Shown here in pieces: positions 1-10,514 of a stretch of DNA of 64,000 nucleotides. This stretch comes from Azadirachta indica (taxonomy: Eukaryota > Streptophyta > Magnoliopsida > Sapindales > Meliaceae). Under the pieces are notes generated by a model, which saw only the letters and a list, made by a program, of their open reading frames with translations, made no database searches and was not told where the DNA came from. A program made the translations under genes and the position numbers. Within the stretch, counting starts at the first letter, position 1, and each line of letters begins with the position of its first letter. The DNA is taken from positions 3,716,481 through 3,780,480 of the forward strand of contig CM040448.1 of assembly GCA_022749755.1 (NCBI GenBank). The letters run 5' to 3'.

Positions 1-422
1 AATCTTTTTTATTAGGAGTTGGGTACCTAATCCATTAAATAACTTTGTTTAAGGGTTTGTAATTAATAACTAATCTTTGAACTCCTCTCTCTATTTTGAA
101 ATTTTTATTGACGTAAAAGGTTGAATAACTCCAAGGAGACTTGGATTTCCTAATTACTCTTTTATTGAGTAAATTATTGATTTCTTTCTTACAGTGTTCT
201 AGAACGTCATGATTTATTTGATTAGAATGGGCTCTTGCAGGTACTTGTTTTCCATTAAAATTTTTTTCATAGAGAAGTTCGACTATATGCTTTTACCTTT
301 TATAGAAAGTATTAGATAGGTTCGAGCATATTTTTTTTGTAGAAATAATTGAAGCTTTTTTACTCCTGCTTTAACAATAAGATTCTCTAGTTGTTTTTCC
401 ACTTTGTCATATTGGATTTCTT
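1..422 (-). pseudogene. Pararetrovirus reverse transcriptase, N-terminal part (relic)
   Basis: Downstream of the protease on the minus strand, the translation resembles the start of caulimovirid reverse transcriptase: a lysine-rich segment preceding the RT fingers, then a stretch like the conserved region where the template-primer is gripped. At least four in-frame stops interrupt it. The catalytic YxDD box would lie beyond the left edge and cannot be assessed. It would have copied the viral pregenomic RNA into DNA. Confidence 0.55.
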
Positions 423-827
423 TTAGTAAGGCTTAGATATAATTCCTTTTGTTGGATATGATGTTGAGTTATTGGGTAATGGAATTTTCTTGGAGTAAAT
501 TGATTTATTTTTTACAATGGGAGATAAGAAATGAAAAGTAATTTGTTTGCCTGATACGTGAGTATGGATTCCCTTATCATCAACAGTAAAAAGATATATT
601 TGTGTCAAAAATGGAGTACCTGAAATAATATTTTTGTTAAGATTTCTGACTAAAGTGAAATTATTCCTAAAGCAATAATTATCATTACAAATTTTGGCAT
701 TTGATAATTTGTATCTAACATTGAGACTAGAACCATTTGCACCATGTAATTTTTCACTAGTTTTTTCATAAAATTGAGTTGGTATTATTCCTTCCCTAAT
801 ACAATTTTGATCGGTGCTGGAGTCCAT
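423..827 (-). pseudogene. Pararetrovirus aspartic protease region
   Basis: A 134-residue open stretch resembling the retropepsin-type protease of caulimovirid and related plant polyproteins, which releases capsid and polymerase proteins. A D-S-S triplet at residues 2-4 takes the place of the usual catalytic D-[ST]-G, so the glycine appears to be lost. The downstream G-T-P-F-L-T segment (about residues 70-75) is the conserved hydrophobic motif seen in these proteases. It lies inside a polyprotein rather than being a separate gene, and the apparent initiator Met is an internal codon. The stop at its end comes before the reverse transcriptase, another sign of decay. Confidence 0.6.
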
Positions 828-829
828 TT

Positions 830-3549
830 TTTAAAATTAATTTTACTAACAAGTTGAATAAATGTATCTTAGGGTTATTAATAAAATCTAATTATATAAA
901 ATTATTGGGTTGAAGTATTTCATTTTGTTTTCTAGTGGAATTTTCTAATAACTCCATTCTAACATTATTCTGTAATTATTGTAATTTTTGTTCTTAAACT
1001 TTTTGTTCTAATTCTTTAAGTTATTTTTGAAGCATTTTAACCTCTTGTTGTAATTCTCCTATAGTAACCTATTTAAAAAGACTTTGAGTAGAATATTTAT
1101 AAAAAATTTTATTAAAACTAAATGATTTTGCAATACTAAGGTGTTATTCTTGAGTAAGGATATCTTTAAATTTAAGCAAGTATTCTCTTTTGACTTCGAG
1201 TTCTTCTACTCGAATTATAATGTCTAAAAGAAATTGCTTATCCTGTTTCCTACTTGTTATCTTGTTAAGTGATTGGCAGTTACATATCTCTTCACTACAA
1301 CTATAATCTTGAATACTATTTGTGTCATTAGAATTATCTATTTCTCGAATAGTTTCAGAGAAATCTGATTGATCACTAGATTGTTCGCTAAGGAGAAGTT
1401 AACTAAATTTTTTATTTAAGATTTTCATTATCCTTGAATATTTCATTAATCCTATTTTTTGTTCTACTGTTGGTGAAAGTATAGCCTGGTTTTTTACAGG
1501 TCCAACAAACTATGAGCTTTTTATTATGTTTGAGCTTATTACGTTTTCTATTCTTTTTGTAATAAGGTTCATTACATTGGGTTCTTTTATGTTTTGTGGG
1601 ATAAGTAATAGTTTTGGGCTTATGGTTTTCCTACAACTTGGGGTCGTGAGATTGTCATATTTATATTGGGCACAAAAATTGCCTATGATTTGTTTAAAGG
1701 AATTTTTTTACTATTTTTTTTTACTATTTTTCTTGTTTTTTGGTTCTTGACATAAGGCTAAGCCTTTTTTTTTTTTTTTTTTGACAAATGTAAAAAGTTG
1801 ACCATACGTAATAGTGTTCCAAGGAATTGAACTTCTTTCGGTAATTTCTACTAATTTTTTGAGTACTCTATTAGAAAAGAATTTGGATAATCTTGCAATA
1901 AACCTTTTTTTTCCAAAAAGAGCCATTACAGTCTTGTCATTGGAATATGTGTGTAATGAAAACATTTTTATACCATCTAAAATCACCTAAAGTTGGGCAT
2001 CTAAAATTTGTGAGTACTAATTTTGAACTTTGAAGTTCTTCATGAGGATTGGTTATAAAGTGCATAGTGATAGTGTGAATAAGTACTTTTATGGCATTTT
2101 GTGTTTCTTTGACTTCTTGAAATCCTTGATCATCTTTTATTATGAGTCATTCTACATGATTGAGTATGCTTTGTTGAGTAGATGCACTAAAACTATTGTC
2201 CCACCAATATCTAAAGGATCCTGTAAACTCTGCTACGATAAGTCTAACAGCTTGATGATTTGTATTTTTTACGGCTTTATAGGCTATTGCAGCCATTCCT
2301 ATTTCTTCAAGTACATTCATGTTTCATATTCGAATCTACCATCTATGTTTCATTTATAGATAATTTCTCTAGTGTATTGAGTAGTAATATACTTAAATCA
2401 TTTTTCGTATTGAATATTCAATGGAGGAGGTCTAGAATAATAATTTCTAATTAACGTGTTTTTCTAACTATTGGGTTATCTAGTTTTTCTTTGTAATCTA
2501 TTAATTTCTAAGGGCTTAGTATCTTCATCTTAATTTTGGGTTTGACTTTTTAAAATTTCATCTATAGTATTAATATTGGAAGGTTCTGGTGAAGACGATA
2601 ATTTTTTATTAATTTCATCTAAAAGTTAAATTTTGGGAAAAAAAAGTAATTTTTTTATCTTTTTGCGGTAATGGTTGGGGTTTGAATAAAGGTGGGGTCA
2701 CACTAGAGGGAAATTTAGGATTATGGTTAGTTTGGTCTAATTTATCTTCGATATGACTAATTTGTTTAGAAATGGTGTACAATATTTGACTTTGATAATT
2801 ATTTTATTTATAAAGCTTTTTGATATCTCTTAAAGTGGAAGGCTTAGTATTTGATCTATCATTAGCTAATTTGAATGGCGATAATGGAATACGATTTCCT
2901 AAAATATTAAGTTGGAGAGATTTTAGGGGTAGATGTACTAATTGAATAATGCCATGATTTTTGTTTTCCCATTTTCTAAGATGACTAGTATTGACGCCTA
3001 AATTTAATTTTTTAAAAGGATATATTATTTTATTATTAAAGGATTACATTTCAAACCACGTGAAAAATAGAATATTTGTTTTTATCCTATTCATTTCATC
3101 ATACTAAACTGTCCTAATAATAACTCGTTGATTTAAGTCAAAATTAGCCAAAAACCACATTTTCTTTTTCTTGTTTATTAGTGAATTAAAATCTTATTTA
3201 AGGAAATTTTTATCTATTTCCTAATTTTCATTAACTATTGTATTAATAGTTTGAAAATCAGAAAAAATTGGAGATTCTGGCTTATGTACTGGTTCGACTA
3301 TTAGAGTAATATACTAAACAGAACTTTGAGTATCTAAATCCTCTATCTTAATAGTTTGGACTCTAGAAGTGTTAGGAATAGAAAGTGATAATCTAGTAGC
3401 TTGAAAATCTAAATAACTAGTTGATGGTTTAGGTTGTCTAAAAGACTTGAATTTAAGAAGAATTTTCTCATCATTAGTCTCTACTACTTGAGGAATTTAT
3501 TTTTGAGCTAAATTTCTAGGAACTTGTGGCGGATCTATTTTTCAGTTTT
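830..3549 (-). pseudogene. Pararetrovirus coat-protein region (relic)
   Basis: Between the movement-protein and protease regions the minus strand keeps long stretches of charged, coiled-coil-like sequence in shifting frames, as expected of a decayed caulimovirid capsid region. The most specific mark is a zinc knuckle at 1463-1507: the first C-x2-C pair remains, but the histidine has become tyrosine and the last cysteine serine, so it could no longer bind zinc. Several stops are present, and a poly-T run near 1763-1783 has probably expanded. Boundaries are approximate. Confidence 0.5.
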
Positions 3550-4314
3550 CTAGAATGCTAATTTCATCCCATTTGAGTAATTTTGGAGTAAAAGAATCTA
3601 TTGAAATATTTTCATCTTCTGTTTGAATATTAAGAATAGATATTTCTCCCCTATTGTCTTGTAATAAGCACCGAGGCTTGAATTGGGAAGTAATTTGTTT
3701 AAAATAAATTTTATAAAGTAACATGTATTCTTATCTATGTGGTTGAAATTTAATTTCTGAAATTTGAATATTGAGTACAAGAGTATGTAAGATAGTTGGA
3801 TCATGTAGACTAACCTGGAAATTAGGTGCGCAATTGAAATAAATGGCTCCATTACAAAGATTTGATTTAACTACGCTTAAAAGAGAATCTTCAATTTTAG
3901 TAATGTTTTATCCTTAAGAAGAATTAAAATTGGAGAATTTAAACCTTTTCTAACTAAATGTTTGATTGTTATTTGAATAAGTTTAAAATGAATAAAGTTA
4001 AAACCTTATTCCTTGTTTTTATTGAGTGCAGTAGAGTTGAGTAACCTAATTTCTTCAAATTCATTTTGTAAAAATAAAATTTCTTCATGTTCTTTGATAG
4101 AAAAAGTAATCCTAAAATCAAATTTTCTTATATCATAAATAATATTAGGTGGAATAATGGGTAACTGGTCTTTGAATAAATATTGACTAATATCACTAAT
4201 CTTACTCATAATTTCTCTAAAACTAATGGTTTTTGTGAGTTCTTTAGATTTAGAGCCAAATGCTTTTCTAATTGAAGAAGGCATAATTAAAACTATTGCA
4301 AATAAATAATTCAA
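3550..4314 (-). pseudogene. Pararetrovirus movement-protein region (relic)
   Basis: The first coding region downstream of the primer-binding site and leader. An open stretch at 4006-4314 (102 residues) begins the polyprotein, and further segments continue in other frames down to about 3550. Around 3750-3850 the minus strand encodes a segment like the conserved core of caulimovirid movement proteins, with G-x-I-Y-F followed by N-F and a nearby aspartate. Such proteins form tubules through plasmodesmata for cell-to-cell spread. Frameshifts near 3730-3850 and 3900-4000 break it. The call rests on that core motif and on position. Confidence 0.55.
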
Positions 4315-4540
4315 AACACATAAATTCTAAATATAAAGAGAAATAGGGGAACACCTTTAGGTCGAACACTGGACTTACAACCTCATCTTCATGTAGGATC
4401 TTACTGCCACTCGCGACCTGACTTGCCAAACCTACAAACAGCTTTACACTACTCCCTCTCTATACCTAGGATGTTCTGTTTTCTAAATTATTTATCTAAC
4501 AATTATTTTATTAAAACTTTAACAACCTCGAAATCACTTG

Positions 4541-4552
4541 GCTCTGATACCA
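4541..4552 (-). other. Pararetrovirus primer-binding site (initiator tRNA-Met)
   Basis: The minus strand reads TGGTATCAGAGC, the perfect 12-base complement of the 3' end of plant initiator tRNA-Met, where caulimovirids start minus-strand DNA synthesis. It lies about 230 bases upstream of the movement-protein region, a typical leader distance. Ty1/copia elements use the same sequence, but no LTR end lies beside it and the downstream domain order is viral. Confidence 0.8.
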
Positions 4553-4560
4553 AGATAGCC

Positions 4561-5600
4561 CAAGAAATATAATAATTTGAATAATTTGAAAAGTAAAATT
4601 AAAATTGAATTGCACAAAATTAGAAATTGCATGCACTTGAAGACACTATTTATTTTTGAAAATATTAAATGAGATTTTATTGATGGCTAAAGAAAAGTAT
4701 TACAAAAGGAGATTTCCACTCTAAATTTTTCCTTCTAAAATTCTAGCTTACAAGTTGTAGTTAGTTTTTATGCTAGGTTCAGATTTGAAGCTTATATCAT
4801 GAATAAGGATCTAGACAAACCATTAGTTGATCAAAGAGAATTTCAATCATTAGGGAATCGATTTGGTAAGTTCTGCAAACAAATTTACTGAAGTTGCCTT
4901 ACTTTTTGTTTCATATTTTATTATATACTTAATTAGTATTTAAAATATTTTTCAAACATTATGCTTTTGTAGGAACCACCATCGGGCCAATTATTTGAGT
5001 AATTTAAAACAATCTAGCAAGAACTTTCATAAAATATGCTAAAGTGCAATTAAACAATTTTTGTCTAAAGAAGCTCAGGGAGAGGCTGGTAAAAATACAC
5101 AATTCAAAATTTCTTCAAATCTGTTATTAACATTATAAGGTAGATATAATAGAATAATTGACTATAACATAAGAAAGTAAAAAAGAAAGGGTTTCTTTTG
5201 TCAAAAAAAGTTGCATGATTTCTTAAAATTTAGAAGATTTTAAGTCAAAAAATAAATCAAGATTTGTTATTATATAGCTAAGTTTTAAAAAATCAATTTT
5301 GTTATTTAATCTTAAATTGTAAAAATTTCAAATCAAAGATGTCAATCAAGATTTTTTTGCATATTTTCGAGAATTTGATTTTTTTTTTTATACTTTAAAA
5401 AATTAATTTTGTCATTTAATTTTGATCATTCATGTTAGCATTTTGCATTCTTCTTTTTAATTTTTTTAATGAGTTAAGGACGGTTTAGATGCAACTAGAG
5501 AAATTAAGAGAATAATCGCTTTTTCTTTCATTTGTTTAATAAATTTTTTTTTCTTTTCTCAAGACTTATTAATCAATAAATCAATAAACATTCATACGAA
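4561..5600. other. Intergenic, AT-rich
   Basis: No coding, RNA or repeat structure that I can support. Mostly A/T runs between the pararetrovirus relic and SABATH relic A. Confidence 0.5.
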
Positions 5601-6162
5601 AACCCTTTAGCACTAGAATTTCAAGTGTTTTTTATGATCACAGTGATAATGACTTCAACATTCTCTTTAAATCTCTTCCTGCTTCAAGAAAGTACTTTGC
5701 TGCAGGATGCCTGGTTCTTTTAATGGCCGATTGTTCCCCATGTCCACACTACATTTCGTACACTCCGACAATACAGTCCACTGGCCCTCCAGGATTCTTA
5801 AAGAGATTGCGGATCGTAAATCCCCTGCATGGAATAATGTCAGTATCATATGCACAGGATCTGTGCAAGAAGTTGTTGAAGCATATTCAACTCAATTTAA
5901 GAAAGACATGAAGTATTTTCTGAATGCTAGAGCACAAGAACTTGTCCCAGAGAATCCTTTGTAGATCATGAAATTCTCTGCTCAAGGAGCCTCTCGACAG
6001 ATAAGGGCTGCCGTCGAGGGATCAGGTTATTAGATAATATTTCAGAAGTGAGGTCGTACATCAGATGTTAAACTATTTCACCACAAAGCTTACTGAGAAT
6101 TTCTTCGTCTTTAAAGAGATCAATTTCTTCATCCTACTCAAGCGCATCATAACATCAACTGA
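5601..6162 (+). pseudogene. SABATH methyltransferase relic A (internally deleted)
   Basis: A decayed SABATH copy. It begins within exon 2, at the position matching the A-L-E-F-Q-V-F segment of gene B, so exon 1 and the SAM-binding motif are absent. A one-base deletion near 5707 shifts the frame just before the P-G-S-F motif. The following frame runs to 5964 and contains S-P-A-W-N and the E-L-V-P segment. At about 5949 the sequence jumps directly to the part of exon 3 encoding N-P-L, deleting the end of exon 2, intron 2 and the start of exon 3. A stop (TAG, 5962-5964) follows at once. The rest of exon 3 follows with further indels to the family's terminal codons at 6162. The 3' flank, including an ATTTCGGCCG-like stretch near 6250, matches that of C and E. 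Confidence 0.85.
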
Positions 6163-7787
6163 TAATATAGACTTAACGAGTAGCATTGTTTGTATGTTCC
6201 GATCTTTATTTTCTGTGTATGCAGATTTTATTCTTATTACAGCACTTATTTCGGCCGTTGGGATGATGTGATTAATTTCTTTTATAAATAAGTTTCTACT
6301 TACATTAATGCGCTTAAAAATTAACTATACGGTATTTACAAATTTTTTTCATTAGTATTAACGGAATTGAAACAAGTAAGATAAATTACCCTGAGTAAAA
6401 AAAAGATGAATTTTTAATATACTATCATTGAACAAAATCCATTCAATTTAATTTATATTATTAAATTTAATTAAAATCTTACATATAGTATAACCTTGTG
6501 TATTATGTGCTATAATATACTTGATTTAAATCTTATGAGTGATGTATGGTCCGTGGGTCCTCGAGCTCAAATAACATAGGCCCTTAACTGCAGTTCACAA
6601 GTTCGGGCTCAACAAGACCTGGTTGAGACTGTTACACAATAAATCCAAAAAATCTACGCCCAAAAACTTCAACATAAAAAGTACTCATGAAGTTAATAAA
6701 ATTTAAGTACGAAAAAGGACAGTGATATATAATTTTGAAAGTCCATTTAAATAAGGAATCAAGTCCCAGCAAAACATAAAAAGTCTAAGCTCATAAACTT
6801 TATTTCAGCTAAATCATTTGAAGAAACTCTCAATAGGATGCAACTATAAAAGAAAAAACTAAGACTTATGATAAAAATTTTTTTCTATAAAATTATAAAT
6901 TTAGTAATTGATATCGAGTGAACAAAAATTGATTATATATATATATATATATAATGACAGACTCCATGAAAATCGTTGAGATATTAAATAATGTAACTTT
7001 ACTATTAATATCAAATTAAATCATTAATATATATGATACAAGGGAGACATTATAAACTTAAAATCACTGCTGATTGCTTTGATGGTGGATAATTATTAAC
7101 GTAATTGTAAAGATAGAGAGCTGGCTAATTTAACAGCTAAAGTTGATCTTGAATAACTCTATAAATTTGAGATATAATTAATCCAACGACTTACATCGGA
7201 ATGGGGTGTTATAATTTAAATAATATATATTATAATCTAAAGTTGATGGTGTGTCTCAGCTCTAATCTGAAACTTATATATTATTTAATGGTTTCTAAAT
7301 GAAAAGAGAAAGAAAAAATGCCATAACTAATGGATGATATCACTTAAATATTATTTAAGTAATTTTTTTCTAAGAAAATCTTTATTATTTTAATTTAAAA
7401 GTTTGGTGTAATATAGAAGATTCTCCAAAAATGAAAGCGACATCGGAAAGTAGCAGCTTGCCAACAATTTTATTTTTTTCGATCATCATTTTCTCGTCGA
7501 GATTTGAAGAATCCACCAAATCCCATTGAAATTGGAAAAAAAAAGTATTATATTATTTCATTGTTGCCGTCGCAATAGTTGTATTGGTGAGTGTATTAAA
7601 AATTCATGATAAATTCGCTGTTGTTATAGCGTCTCCTTTTAGTTTTATAGTATTCAATGATGCTTTCATTAAATTAAGATCTCATCATTGCTTCAAGTAA
7701 TTAAAAAATAAGAGTTACAAGTCAAACAATAACAGCAATAGATAAAGTAAATAATTGCACCTTGCGCTGTAACTCCAACAGCAATAT
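6163..7787. other. Intergenic, with the proximal promoter of SABATH B at its right end
   Basis: The left end is homologous to the 3' flanks of the other SABATH copies. A TA dinucleotide run lies near 6933-6953. From about 7610 onward the sequence matches the upstream regions of C (22610 on) and E (31830 on), so the duplicated unit included a few hundred bases of promoter. Nothing else supported. Confidence 0.5.
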
Positions 7788-7795
7788 TATATAAA
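7788..7795 (+). promoter_or_regulatory. TATA box of SABATH B
   Basis: TATATAAA lies 76 bases before the start codon of gene B. The same octamer at the corresponding place in E (32033-32040) supports it as the shared core promoter. Confidence 0.6.
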
Positions 7796-7871
7796 TTGAT
7801 AGTGGTGTTCGAAATGCAGCCTTAAATTAAAAGAATATTTGTTTTTCGATCTCAGTTGAGAGGAAACAAAG

Positions 7872-9707
7872 ATGGCTGACGAGGCTGCCAATATTTTGCC
7901 GGAATCGTACCCCATGGTTGGTGGAGATGACCATTATAGCTATGCAAAAAACTCTTCCTACCAGGTATATATTATTACACATAATTATTTCACATATTTC
8001 TAATTGTTAATATTGTTTGATAAGTCTGATTTGTTTTAGCATCTCATTAATTGAATTTCTTTCTGTCCCTGACATTTTTAAGGAGTTGGCAAGTTATGGT
8101 TGATCGAGATTTGTTGATGAGAAAGTTTTAGATAGATGGTCCTCATGAAACCATCCAACATCAAATCAAATCATATGTATATATTAAGCTTTTCTCATTT
8201 TATCATTATTACTGTTAGATCCAAAGAATATAACGTATTAGATAAGAATTTAATAATAGTATTTAAAAACTAGTCTTAATATTTATGATTGATAAGATTC
8301 AAATTAAAAGCATCTTTGAAAGTGGAATAAATATAAACATAACATACTCGTCCACCCAACTCTATCTTTTTATTCATTGAAAAATCAAGTAGCAAGAGTT
8401 ATAGCATATTCCACGAAGAATAGGAATACAATAATCAATTCGAGCTTAAGTTCATTATCATATGAATGCATACAAATTGACTCTAGACTTATGGCTACAG
8501 AGGGCAGTGGCGGATATTGCGAAGGATATGATCAATGAAGCCATAAACGATAAACTTGACTTGAAAAGCTTGGGAATTAATACTTCCAATATCAACACAT
8601 TTCAACTAGCAGATTTGGGCTGCTCAGTTGGACCTAATACCTTCGTTGTGGTGCAAAACATCATAGAAGCTGTACAGCTAAAATGCCACGAAAACCACTC
8701 AGCACTAGAATTTCAAGTGTTCTTTAACGATCACATTGACAATGACTTCAACACTCTCTTTAGCACCCTCCCTCCCTCCGGAAGCTACTTTGCGTCCGGA
8801 GTACCAGGTTCTTTTCATGGCCGATTGTTTCCCAAGTCCACTTTACATTTTGTACATTCCTCCTATGCAGTTCACTGGCTCTCAAAGATTCCCAAAGAAA
8901 TTGTGGATAGGAAATCTCCGGCGTGGAATAAAGGCAGTATTCAATGCACAGGATTTGTGAAAGAAGTTGCTGAAGAATATTCAACCCAGTTTAAGAATGA
9001 CATGGAGTCCTTTCTAAATGCCAGGGCACAAGAACTTGTACCTGGAGGATTGATGACAATTGTATTGTCTGGTCTGCCAAACGGAATTCGTATGTCTGAG
9101 ACTACTGAGGGCAAATTTTATGATTTTCTGGGATCTTGCCTCATTGATATGGCCAAGATGGTAAGAATAAAATAGCTTCTCCTATTCATAACATGAACAA
9201 AATTTTAACTGCTTAATTAGAACACTTGTTCAAGCTTTTGTTGATTGAAAAATCAGATTCAATCGGCAATGACTACGTAATTTCAGTTGAATTAATGTAT
9301 AAACTTCATTTTAGTTGTTACACCTATATGTGCTTAGTTATTGCTTGCGCATGCAGGGCTTACTTAATGAAGAGAAAGTGGACTCCTTCAACCTCCCTTT
9401 ATACTTCCCGACCTCAAAGGAATTGCAGGACATTATAGAGAGAAACGGATGTTTCATCATTAAGAGAATGGACATATTGAGTAATCCTCCTACGCAGCAC
9501 ATGAAATTCTCTCCTCAAACAATTGTCACACAAATGAGGTCTGTCTTCGAGGGAGTTATAAAAGAACATTTCGGAAGTGAACTTATAGATATGATATTCA
9601 ACTATTTGACCACAAAGTTTGCTGAGAATTTCTTCTTCGAATTTCAAGAGATCAAAGAACATAACAAGGTCAATTTATTCGTCCTACTCAAGCGCATCAT
9701 CAACTGA
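7872..9707 (+). CDS. SABATH carboxyl methyltransferase B (At5g38100-like), intact
   Basis: Three exons, 7872-7964, 8501-9160 and 9357-9707, all joined in phase 0 with GT-AG introns of 536 and 196 bases, give a 367-residue protein; the family usually has 350-390. SABATH enzymes are cytosolic and transfer a methyl group from SAM to the carboxyl group of small acids such as salicylate, benzoate, jasmonate, farnesoate or IAA. Visible marks are Y-A-K-N-S-S-Y-Q ending exon 1 (Gln31 aligns with the carboxylate-binding Gln25 of Clarkia SAMT), SAM motif I A-D-L-G-C-S-V-G-P-N-T (68-78), F-F-N-D (105-108), P-G-S-F (133-136), and Tyr153, His156 and Trp157 in the substrate pocket. His at the position of SAMT Met150 argues against a strict salicylate preference. 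The start lies in the usual context before P-M-V-G-G-D. The substrate cannot be told from sequence. Confidence 0.9.
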
Positions 9708-10020
9708 TCATACAGACTTAAATGTCGTTAATTTATGTTTTTATCTTCCTTAGGATATAATCAAATTTTATTCTAGTCAAAGATATTGGGCCTGCAGTCT
9801 CAATTAAATGTGAGGGCCCAAAGCAAATGCATGTACAGGTTGCTCAGATCCATGACTCAAGTCCTTCTACCTTTTTAGAAAATGACAGAATAGCAATTAA
9901 TACAAACAAAATGTAGGCACAAGCATTATGTTGATCAGCTTCACCCCGTCTGTTGGAAAGAAGCAACAGTATCAATGGCGATGATTGTATCACATTTCTA
10001 GATTAGGATAGATAAGAATG
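9708..10020. other. 3' flank of SABATH B
   Basis: Contains the 3' untranslated region of B and a stretch I cannot assign. No clear polyadenylation signal was singled out. Confidence 0.4.
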
Positions 10021-10514
10021 TATATTCAATTATTTCACCACAAAGTTTGCTGAGAATTTCTTCGTCTTTAAAAAGGCTATCAAACAACATTGTTGACAAT
10101 AATTTCTAATTAGAGTACACACCTCTAAATAATTGATCCAAAAAAAAATTCACAATATTCACATTCTTCCTCACTAAGAACACACAACACTTCAAAGGCT
10201 TGTTGCCTTATTTTCTTAAACAATTTTTGATTCTTAGACTTGAATGCAAGACTCTAGAAGGAGGTATTTATAGCCTCCAAGATTCAATCATCACCATTCA
10301 AATATTAAAATGCAAATCGGTCATAGCCGTTCAAAATGTCCAACATATACCTAAATTTCCGACTCAAATAATACTTAAATATTTAGCATTTTACGAACCA
10401 CACGAAGCTTCTATGACTGGACTTTGATTGTAATTTGGACTGCTTGGGGGGTTGTTTCTCAACAAACACAGCAATGTCAATTTCTTCGTCCTACTCAAGT
10501 GCATCATCATCTGA
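10021..10514 (+). pseudogene. SABATH exon 3 tail relic B', split by a solo LTR
   Basis: Bases 10021-10090 and 10465-10514 together match the last 40 or so codons of SABATH exon 3, from I-F-N-Y to the terminal L-L-K-C-I segment and stop codon (TGA 10512-10514). The two halves are separated by the 374-base solo LTR at 10091-10464. The 5' part of the gene is missing. The fragment lies about 310 bases downstream of B and keeps the start of the family's 3' flank, so it is a partial tandem duplication. Confidence 0.8.
10091..10464 (-). mobile_element. Solo LTR (Ty1/copia-like)
   Basis: A 374-base insertion that on the minus strand starts TGTTGAG and ends GTCAACA, the short inverted TGTTG...CAACA termini typical of copia LTRs. 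Inside is a promoter-like TATAAATA on the minus strand (10265-10272). Flanking 5-base target duplications are AACAT (10086-10090) and AACAC (10465-10469), differing by one base. The host sequence on the two sides joins into a continuous SABATH exon 3, which fixes the ends. A solo LTR is what remains when the two LTRs of a full element recombine. Confidence 0.75.

Larger units (their letters stand above)
1..4552 (-). mobile_element. Endogenous pararetrovirus relic (Caulimoviridae, petuvirus-like), 5' part
   Basis: Minus-strand remnant of an integrated plant pararetrovirus, running off the left edge. Read from high to low coordinates it has a tRNA-Met primer-binding site (4541-4552), an untranslated leader, a movement-protein region, a coat-protein region with a decayed zinc knuckle, an aspartic protease region and the start of reverse transcriptase. 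This order in one coding direction is that of caulimovirids with a single polyprotein, such as petuviruses. Every domain carries stops or frameshifts, so it is a fossil. No LTRs flank it, which separates it from the Ty3/gypsy elements elsewhere in the window. The family call rests on recognised segments in the movement, protease and RT regions; the genus is inferred. Confidence 0.75.

Noticed and set aside
1526..1750. Open stretch on the + strand rich in Phe and Leu
   Set aside because: It is the complement of the pararetrovirus coat-protein region and a T-rich run, with no domain or codon pattern of its own.
8760..8984. Minus-strand open frame opposite SABATH B exon 2
   Set aside because: A shadow of the real exon; the same frame appears opposite C and D because the sequences are homologous.
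10200..10427. 75-codon open frame inside the insertion in B'
   Set aside because: The insertion is a solo LTR on the other strand, with TG...CA ends and target duplications; LTRs are non-coding.
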